From the NCBI RefSeq assembly GCF_001612685.1, contig NZ_BDAY01000108.1, positions 1-35,640 of the forward strand: a stretch of DNA of 35,640 nt, given 5' to 3'. The position numbers and the translations under genes are program-made. Source of the stretch: Nocardia altamirensis NBRC 108246. Its GTDB lineage: Bacteria > Actinomycetota > Actinomycetes > Mycobacteriales > Mycobacteriaceae. The stretch's first letter is position 1. Each line of letters opens with the position of its first letter. Below the pieces are notes generated by a model, which saw nothing but the letters and a program-made list of their open reading frames with translations, made no database searches and was not told the DNA's origin. Shown here one piece after another: positions 29,985-35,640 of this stretch.

Positions 29985-32750
29985 TCAGAGCCGTTGTGTG
30001 GGAGCCGATTTCGCGGGCTCCGTCGGCATGGCTTCGAGGGTGGCGAGATAGGTTGTCGCGGCATCGGTTTCGGCCGCGCCGATACTGCGGTACATGTCGA
30101 TGGCGTTGCGGAGGTGGGTGATGGCGGTGGCGGTGTCGTCGAGGGCGGCGTGGCAGCGGGCGATGCCGTCCACGGCGCGGGCCTGCTCGAGTCGGCTGCC
30201 GATGTCGCAGGCCAGGGTCAACGCGGCGGTGAACATTGTCAACGCCGCATCCGAATTGCCCGACATCAAGAGCACTTTCGCGGTGTTGGTGAGTGCCTCG
30301 GTCTCCTTGAGGCGGTAGCCGATCTCCCGGAACATGTCGAGAGCTTGCCGGGAGAGGTCGGTAGCCTGCTCGTAGTCGCCGGTTTCCCGGCAGACGGCGC
30401 CCAGGTTGGCCAGTGCCTCGGCCTCACCGAGGCGAAACCCGACCTCCTGGTACAAGGTCAGGGCCTGCCTGGCCAGACTTGCCGCCTGCTCGTGGTCGGC
30501 GATTTCCCGATGTAATGTCGCGAGATGGTTGAGGCTGGTGGCTTCGCCCATGCGGTGCCCGATTTCGTGGAACAGCGACACCGCCCGCAGCAACGAGCCT
30601 GCGGCCTGTTTGTAGTCTCCGGTCGCGCACTGCACGGTGCCGAGCAAGCTGAGCGTGCCTGCGGTGCCGAGACGGTAGCCGATCTCTCGGAACAGGATCA
30701 GCGCTTGGCGGAACAGGTCCACGGCCTGCCTGTAGTCTCCGACGTCGCGATGGATGGTGCCGAGTCTGACCAAGGTGTCGGCTTCGCCGCGAGTGTGGCC
30801 GATCTCTCGGTACCGGGCGTTGGCCTGCCGGAGTAGGTCGGCGGACTGCGCATATTCACCGGAGTATCGGTGTAAGCCGCCGAGTTTGGCCAAGGTGTCG
30901 GCTTCGCCGAGGGTGTAGCCGGTCTCTCGGAACAGGACGAGGGCCTGCCGGAACATGTCCGCGGATTGCTCGAACTTCCCTGCCGCCCAATAGACGATGC
31001 TGAGGTTGTAGAGAGCATCGGCGCGGCCGAGCCGGTCGCCGAGCCGGTCCGCGGCTTCGGCGGCGCGTTGGTGTAGTCGCAGGGTCGATGACCAGGGCCC
31101 ATCGCGTTCCATCAACGCCGAAAGCACTGCGGTCAGCCTGACCATCCGCGCCGGATCGTGGTCTGCGGTGTACTCGACGCAGGCGAAAAGGTTGGCTCGC
31201 TCGGCACGCATCCACGCCAGGGCGTGCCTCTCGTCGTCGAATTCCGGCACCAGTGCGTCGGTTACGTGGGCGGTGCGGGTTTCGTCGCCGGGGTGTCCCC
31301 TCGGGATCAGCGATCGGTTCGCGGCAGCGGCGGTATGCCAGTAGTAGTCCAGTAATCGCCGCACCGGCTCGGCGCCATCGTCAGGCGCCGCGGCGGCTAG
31401 GGCGCACGCGTATTCGCGGACCAAATCGTGGAGGCAGTAGCGGCCGAATTTCGTCTCCTCGACGAGATGGTCGGTGTAGAGAGCGTCGAGTTCGGATCGG
31501 GCCTCGGGGAGCGAGATGCCGTTCAACGCGGCGACGGCGTAGGCATCGAAATCTGGGCCGGGATGCAGACCCAGCCTGCGGAACACTCGCTGCCGTTCAA
31601 GTGGCAGGCCTTCGTACGAGGCGGTGAACGCGGCACGAACTGCGCGCTGACCTGCGTCGAGTTCAGCGAGCCGATCCTGGGCGGCGGTGAACTCCTCGGC
31701 TAAGCCGGTGAGCGTCCAGGCCGGACGATGGGCGAGCCGACCGGCAAGCAGCACGATCGCCAGCGGCAGATACCCACATGAGTGGACGATCGAGGCGACG
31801 GCCGCGCGGTCGTCCCCGTGCGGGTTTCGTTGCGCCAATCGGCAGAACAGGTCGATGGCACTTTCGGGATCGAGGACGTCGAGTGGTAGCGGGTGGGCGC
31901 TGTCCAAGGCGACGAGTCTGCGGCGGCTGGTGATCAACGTGAGGCATTCGGGTCCGGCAGGGAGCAACGGTTCGATTTGATGGTGATCTCGGGCGTCATC
32001 GAGGACTAGTAGCACTTGCTTGGTGGCGAGGCGATCGCGCCAGAGGTCACGCCGTGCGTCGAGGGAGTCCGGAATGTGCCCGGATGCGATGCCGAGTCCA
32101 GTGAGCAGTGTGAAGAGCACGTCGGCGGGATCCGCGGGCACCTGTCCTGGCGTGTGCGAATTCAATTCGACGAAGAACCTGCCGTCGGGAAACCGGTCGG
32201 ACAGCAGATGCGCCGCCCGGATGACGAGAGCGGTTTTCCCGACACCGGGCATGCCGTCGACGGTGTGGATGGACACCACCCGATTCGGCTGCGCTGCATC
32301 CAGGATTCGCTGCACCTCGGCTGCACGTCCGATGAATGTCGGGATATCGCGGCGCAATGAGGTCACCACTGTCGGGCGGACCGGCTGGGCGATTGCCGTC
32401 TTCCACAAGCGCCGCCAGGCCGACCGGTTCGACAGGTCCGACGGAACGGGCGCAGATGTTTGTCTGGCCAGCGCAATCAAGGTCACCAGCACCGGATCCA
32501 ACGATTCGAATCGGGAGGGCACATTGCGACCTGTCCGCCAGTCGCTGATGCGCTGCATCAATGAACGGTGGCTCTGTACCGGTGTGCGGGCGGCCTTCAT
32601 CCGTGTCTCGGTTGCTACCGCGACCCGCTGCAGCGTGGGATTGCCTGCGGCTTCCCAGAGTTCCGCGAACCTGCTCACGAAGAGGGCTCGTGGTGAAGGG
32701 GCGTCGCCGCCGCCCTCATACCGATCGGTCTCACTCTTCTCGCCGCGCAT
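29985..32750 (-). CDS. NB-ARC/TPR STAND NTPase
   Basis: The product has 921 residues from ATG 32750 (GTG 32756 is possible). A TAATAT nine bases upstream and the absence of a ribosome binding site suggest a leaderless or nearly leaderless transcript. Residues 15-100 resemble a divergent HTH-type domain (LMQRISDWRTGRNVPSRFE). The NB-ARC domain follows, with Walker A GMPGVGKT (166-173), Walker B QVLLVLDD, TSRRRL and CGYLPLAIVLLAGRLA. From about 580 to 890 come some eight TPR units of 40 residues that are unusually alike. In actinobacteria such proteins act as regulators (AfsR-like) or in phage defence; which applies here is not visible. Confidence 0.88.
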   Translation of the reverse strand: MRGEKSETDRYEGGGDAPSPRALFVSRFAELWEAAGNPTLQRVAVATETRMKAARTPVQSHRSLMQRISDWRTGRNVPSRFESLDPVLVTLIALARQTSAPVPSDLSNRSAWRRLWKTAIAQPVRPTVVTSLRRDIPTFIGRAAEVQRILDAAQPNRVVSIHTVDGMPGVGKTALVIRAAHLLSDRFPDGRFFVELNSHTPGQVPADPADVLFTLLTGLGIASGHIPDSLDARRDLWRDRLATKQVLLVLDDARDHHQIEPLLPAGPECLTLITSRRRLVALDSAHPLPLDVLDPESAIDLFCRLAQRNPHGDDRAAVASIVHSCGYLPLAIVLLAGRLAHRPAWTLTGLAEEFTAAQDRLAELDAGQRAVRAAFTASYEGLPLERQRVFRRLGLHPGPDFDAYAVAALNGISLPEARSELDALYTDHLVEETKFGRYCLHDLVREYACALAAAAPDDGAEPVRRLLDYYWHTAAAANRSLIPRGHPGDETRTAHVTDALVPEFDDERHALAWMRAERANLFACVEYTADHDPARMVRLTAVLSALMERDGPWSSTLRLHQRAAEAADRLGDRLGRADALYNLSIVYWAAGKFEQSADMFRQALVLFRETGYTLGEADTLAKLGGLHRYSGEYAQSADLLRQANARYREIGHTRGEADTLVRLGTIHRDVGDYRQAVDLFRQALILFREIGYRLGTAGTLSLLGTVQCATGDYKQAAGSLLRAVSLFHEIGHRMGEATSLNHLATLHREIADHEQAASLARQALTLYQEVGFRLGEAEALANLGAVCRETGDYEQATDLSRQALDMFREIGYRLKETEALTNTAKVLLMSGNSDAALTMFTAALTLACDIGSRLEQARAVDGIARCHAALDDTATAITHLRNAIDMYRSIGAAETDAATTYLATLEAMPTEPAKSAPTQRL

Positions 32751-32881
32751 GCCCACACGATATTAGCTTCGCTACCAGCCGCTACTGGCGTAGGGCGATC
32801 CGCTTGTGGTGGCGGGCGGCATCTTGGACCGGCGGCAGACCTGGGTATGACGGTCTCATATTTCTTTAATGCGGGCGGGTC

Positions 32882-34015
32882 ATGGTGGCCGACATGCATA
32901 GGTCAGGTTCAGAAGATGGCTACTTGGTGTCGCGAGTCGGCACGCCGGTGCGCACGACGCGATCGGGAAACGGTCGGGAGTTGTCGCGGAATCGTGTTGT
33001 GGCGCGAGGGTTTCGGGGGCTGGTTGTTGGGGTGGTCGCTGCGCTGGTCGGGGTTGGAGTGGTGGGCTGTAGTGGGGGAGAGGCGGCCCCGGCATCGGCT
33101 CGGTCGCAGGACCGGGCGGTGAACTATCTGTACACGTCCATCGGGGAATTCGATACTGCCGCTAAGCCGCTGCTCGACCGGCCCGATATCGACGGGGTGC
33201 AGGTCGTGGTGCCGTGGGCGATGATGGAGCGGGAAAAGGATCGGTATGACTTCTCGGCCGTCGACGAAGTATTGGGGCAGGTCGAGCCGCTGGGGAAGAA
33301 GGTGTTCATCCAGATCCAGGACCGGTTCTTCGAGCCGCCGGCACGGCTGCCGAAGTATGTGCTGACCGATCCGGAGTACGCGGGCGGGGTCGCCGTGCAG
33401 ACCAATGACAACGGGCCGAACCCCGGCCCGCCCGGCTCCGTCGCGATGCAGTGGAACACCAACGTGCAGCAGCGGTTTCAGCAGCTGCTGAAGGCGTTGG
33501 CGGGTCGGTTCGACGGTCGGGTTGCCGGCGTCAACCTCCCGGAGACCGCGATCGACATCGATATCGACGCGGAACAGCGCAAGTCCGGCTTCACCTGTGA
33601 CGCGTACTTCAACGCCGAGATGGCGAACATGGCCTACGCCAAGAGCGTTTTCAGAACCAGCGCCGTCGTGCAGTACATCAACTTCTGGCCGTGTGATTGG
33701 AACAACGAAAACGGTTATATGGAACGCTCATTCGCGTTCGCCAAGGATCACGGTGTCGGGGTCGGCGGGCCGGACCTGGTCCCGAATAACAAGGCGCACA
33801 TGGAGAACGGGTACCGGTTCTTCCATCAGTACCGAGGGCAGCTGAGGCCGGTGGCAGTGGCTGTCCAGGAGCCCGACTTCGACTACACCAACCCGCTCAC
33901 CGGAAAGCCGTACACAAAGCAAGATTTCGTCGATTTCGCCAACGACTATCTGGGCGCGAACATCATCTTCTGGGCTACCTCGGCACCGTGGCTCCACCAG
34001 GGTGGCGACAAGTAG
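32882..34015 (+). CDS. secreted lipoprotein with glycosidase-like TIM-barrel features
   Basis: The product has up to 377 residues. A signal segment LVVGVVAALVGVGVVGC ends in a lipobox with C63 (VVGC), so the mature protein is attached to the outer face of the membrane. The long N-terminus before it suggests an internal start such as TTG 32981 or GTG 32999. The mature part (VNYLYTSIGEFDTAAKPLLD; GVQVVVPWAMMEREKDRYDF; KKVFIQIQDRFFEP; VAGVNLPETAIDIDID) resembles (beta/alpha)8 glycoside hydrolases of the GH42/cellulase type, with E/D residues at strand ends. The substrate is not predicted. It stands alone, divergent from the STAND gene. Confidence 0.75.
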   Translation: MVADMHRSGSEDGYLVSRVGTPVRTTRSGNGRELSRNRVVARGFRGLVVGVVAALVGVGVVGCSGGEAAPASARSQDRAVNYLYTSIGEFDTAAKPLLDRPDIDGVQVVVPWAMMEREKDRYDFSAVDEVLGQVEPLGKKVFIQIQDRFFEPPARLPKYVLTDPEYAGGVAVQTNDNGPNPGPPGSVAMQWNTNVQQRFQQLLKALAGRFDGRVAGVNLPETAIDIDIDAEQRKSGFTCDAYFNAEMANMAYAKSVFRTSAVVQYINFWPCDWNNENGYMERSFAFAKDHGVGVGGPDLVPNNKAHMENGYRFFHQYRGQLRPVAVAVQEPDFDYTNPLTGKPYTKQDFVDFANDYLGANIIFWATSAPWLHQGGDK

Positions 34016-34114
34016 CGCAACGGGCGATCTGCCGATGTCTTCAGAACTGGTTAGAGCTCTATGAGGAACCCCGTGCCCAGGCAAAATCCGGCAAATAATT
34101 GGTTATCTTTGGTC

Positions 34115-34540
34115 ATGCTGAAGAACTCGCGATCGTTTCTCCTAGCCGTAGCGGCGCTGGTGCTGGCCGGCGCGGTGGCCTTCTCGCTCGCGCGTCCCAC
34201 CGCGCAGGCCGACCCGGTAGCTCCGCTTGTGGTGGCAGGCGACCTGAGCTTCGAAGGCGGGCCGCCGCCGGATCGGGCGATCATCACGGTCCGCCTCGAC
34301 GACGTCAGCATGGCCGATGCCCCATCGATCGAGCTGGCGCGACAGGAATTGTCCGGCAAGGACCTGGCCCGCTTCCGGCTGCGCGTCGACCGCGCGCGCA
34401 TCGAATCGCATCGAACCCTAGCGGTCTCCGCATCCGTCGAGGTCGACGGAAAACTGCGCTGGATCACCGACACCAGGCACACGGTGCCCACGGAAGGCCC
34501 TGTCCCCGAACAACACCTGCCCCTCATCGCCGTCCCCTGA
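34115..34540 (+). CDS. YbaY/YscW-like secreted protein
   Basis: The product has 141 residues from ATG 34115, giving a clean signal peptide (KNSRSFLLAVAALVLAGAVA, then a probable cleavage at AQA-DP). ATG 34061 is possible but makes an unusually long n-region. The mature part follows the YbaY pattern: DRAIITVRLDDVSMADAPSI, ARFRLRVDRARIE, SASVEVDGKLRWITDT. This family is a small beta-sandwich, often a lipoprotein in Gram-negatives, of unknown cellular role. It is convergent with the next gene. Confidence 0.72.
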   Translation: MLKNSRSFLLAVAALVLAGAVAFSLARPTAQADPVAPLVVAGDLSFEGGPPPDRAIITVRLDDVSMADAPSIELARQELSGKDLARFRLRVDRARIESHRTLAVSASVEVDGKLRWITDTRHTVPTEGPVPEQHLPLIAVP

Positions 34541-34592
34541 CCGGACAGGCTATCCGTCCGAGTCCAGGCGGTTCGCAGAGGTTCGGTGCCAT

Positions 34593-35555
34593 TCAGAGGC
34601 TCTGGGTTCTGTGAACCGTGTGGAAGGTCTGTGGGTTCCGGATGCCAGTGGCCGAGTCGACGGTGGGGCGGCCGATTTCGGCGGCGCGGGCTAGGCGGGT
34701 CAGCCATGTCGGCGTGCCGAGTTCGCGCCAGGTCCACCGGACGACTAGCCAACCGAGTGCGCGGAGCGCGTCCTCGCGCGCCTTTTCGAGGATGACGACG
34801 TCCTCCGGGGACTGCCCGCTGCGTAGGCGACCGCGGTACTTCACGAGCCCGTCGAATTCGCCGATGACTCCCAGTTCGGGGAACAGGAAGTCGACTCTGG
34901 CAACGAACTTTTGATCGGGTGTGACAACACAGGCCTGGAGTTCCGGCGTAGGAAAACGGGCGGTGTGCAGGCCGACTCGGCTGCGCGACTCACGGGGACT
35001 CTCTGCGCGACCATCAACGAAATCGACCACTCGTCGCGCCGCCGGCGTGCCGGGCCCCGAGCAACGCGCGAGCTGTTCGGTCAGTTGTGCCCGGGTGGTC
35101 TTGCCGAGCCGAAGCGCGCTGTCGCCCACAACGACGGCTTGTTCGAACGGCAGCGATCTCGCCAGGTCGATAACGGTGCGTGCCACGGTGGTGACTCGGT
35201 GATCTCCGACCCGCACCACCTCATCGGGCGCGATCTGCATCGAATGCACCGTCAGTTGGGAGTTTGCGCGGGCACCGGTTGAACGATTGCGGATCAGATG
35301 CACCCGCGCCAACGATGTGGCCCAGAGGTCGAGATCGTGCGCCACGGCCGCCGACACGTGACTGATGACCGCGTCCGGGCTGGATGCCTGCGCAACCGCG
35401 TCGACCCGTAGCAGATGTTGTTGGCCCGCAGTCAGATCCGCATTACCTCCGGATTCGACGTAGTAGCCGCGTCGAACCCGCTGCCATCCTCCGCCATGCA
35501 ACTCCCGGTCGGTATACCCGTCCGCGAGTGCACGCCATCGCGCCGTCACTCTCAT
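34593..35555 (-). CDS. AbiEi-type antitoxin-like protein with DUF559-like nuclease domain
   Basis: The product has 320 residues from ATG 35555, with GAGG nine bases before it; GTG 35582 is an alternative. The N-terminus (YTDRELHGGGWQRVRRGYYV) is the winged-helix part common to actinobacterial AbiEi-like proteins. The C-terminal third (VARVDFLFPELGVIGEFDG, then KAREDALRALGWLVVRWTWRELG) has the D-x-E-x-D/K arrangement of Vsr/DUF559-like nuclease folds. Such single genes are very common in Nocardia and mycobacteria; true antitoxin activity is unproven and no AbiEii partner is adjacent. Confidence 0.8.
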   Translation of the reverse strand: MRVTARWRALADGYTDRELHGGGWQRVRRGYYVESGGNADLTAGQQHLLRVDAVAQASSPDAVISHVSAAVAHDLDLWATSLARVHLIRNRSTGARANSQLTVHSMQIAPDEVVRVGDHRVTTVARTVIDLARSLPFEQAVVVGDSALRLGKTTRAQLTEQLARCSGPGTPAARRVVDFVDGRAESPRESRSRVGLHTARFPTPELQACVVTPDQKFVARVDFLFPELGVIGEFDGLVKYRGRLRSGQSPEDVVILEKAREDALRALGWLVVRWTWRELGTPTWLTRLARAAEIGRPTVDSATGIRNPQTFHTVHRTQSL

Positions 35556-35640
35556 GCGGCCGATCCTCGACCCGAACCTCACCTACCACCACCCCCACCG
35601 AGCTCAATGTGCATAACCCGCGTTTGGGGATAACTGGGCT

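Overview
The window is high-GC actinobacterial DNA with short or leaderless 5' ends and GTG/TTG starts. It carries families typical of the mycolic-acid actinobacteria: a deazaflavin (F420)-type nitroreductase relative and an LGFP-repeat cell-wall protein. I infer Nocardia or a close relative. No rRNA gene or CRISPR array is present.

Left chromosomal flank (1-2879): a divergent pair made of a GRDP-like gene running off the window edge and a small His/Gly-rich membrane protein, then a zinc-type MDR oxidoreductase, a small membrane protein and the deazaflavin-dependent oxidoreductase. A tRNA gene with anticodon CAU follows at 2880-2953.

Integrated element (2912-22550, about 19.6 kb): a 49-bp perfect direct repeat (2912-2960 and 22502-22550) runs from the tRNA anticodon loop to just past its 3' end and marks attL and attR. 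Next to attL are a tyrosine integrase, then an HD / NUDIX / XRE-regulator cassette divergent from an excisionase-like gene. The excisionase opens a tightly packed gene train with many ATGA overlaps. The train holds small conserved proteins, a replication-relaxation-like protein, a membrane-anchored FtsK/TraB-like ATPase, large coiled-coil proteins and a DUF2637-like membrane protein fused to an HTH, and it ends at a clear terminator (16749-16788). Next is about 1.1 kb of non-coding DNA full of large inverted repeats, the best candidate for the replication or transfer origin. Beyond it lie an HTH protein, small genes and, beside attR, a PIN-like nuclease with a lysine-rich tail. The layout resembles actinomycete integrative and conjugative elements (AICEs), but I recognise no Rep initiator and no relaxase. 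Four otherwise unrelated element proteins end in the same roughly 20-residue peptide (PGHAFAGL core), which looks like a shared targeting or docking tag.

Right flank (22551-27975): a frameshifted remnant of another tyrosine integrase lies just beyond attR, followed by a small protein with an HEPN-like RNxxxH motif. Then come a secreted LGFP-repeat protein with a NucA/NucB-type nuclease C-terminus and a SUKH (SMI1/KNR4) protein, together a probable toxin-immunity pair. A 19-bp relic of the att-flanking sequence at 27957-27975 suggests that this stretch is an older island at the same tRNA.

Far right (28113-35555): a tandem DUF6924-like protein, a small hypothetical protein, an NB-ARC/TPR STAND protein, a secreted glycosidase-like lipoprotein, a YbaY-like protein and an AbiEi-type/DUF559-like protein.
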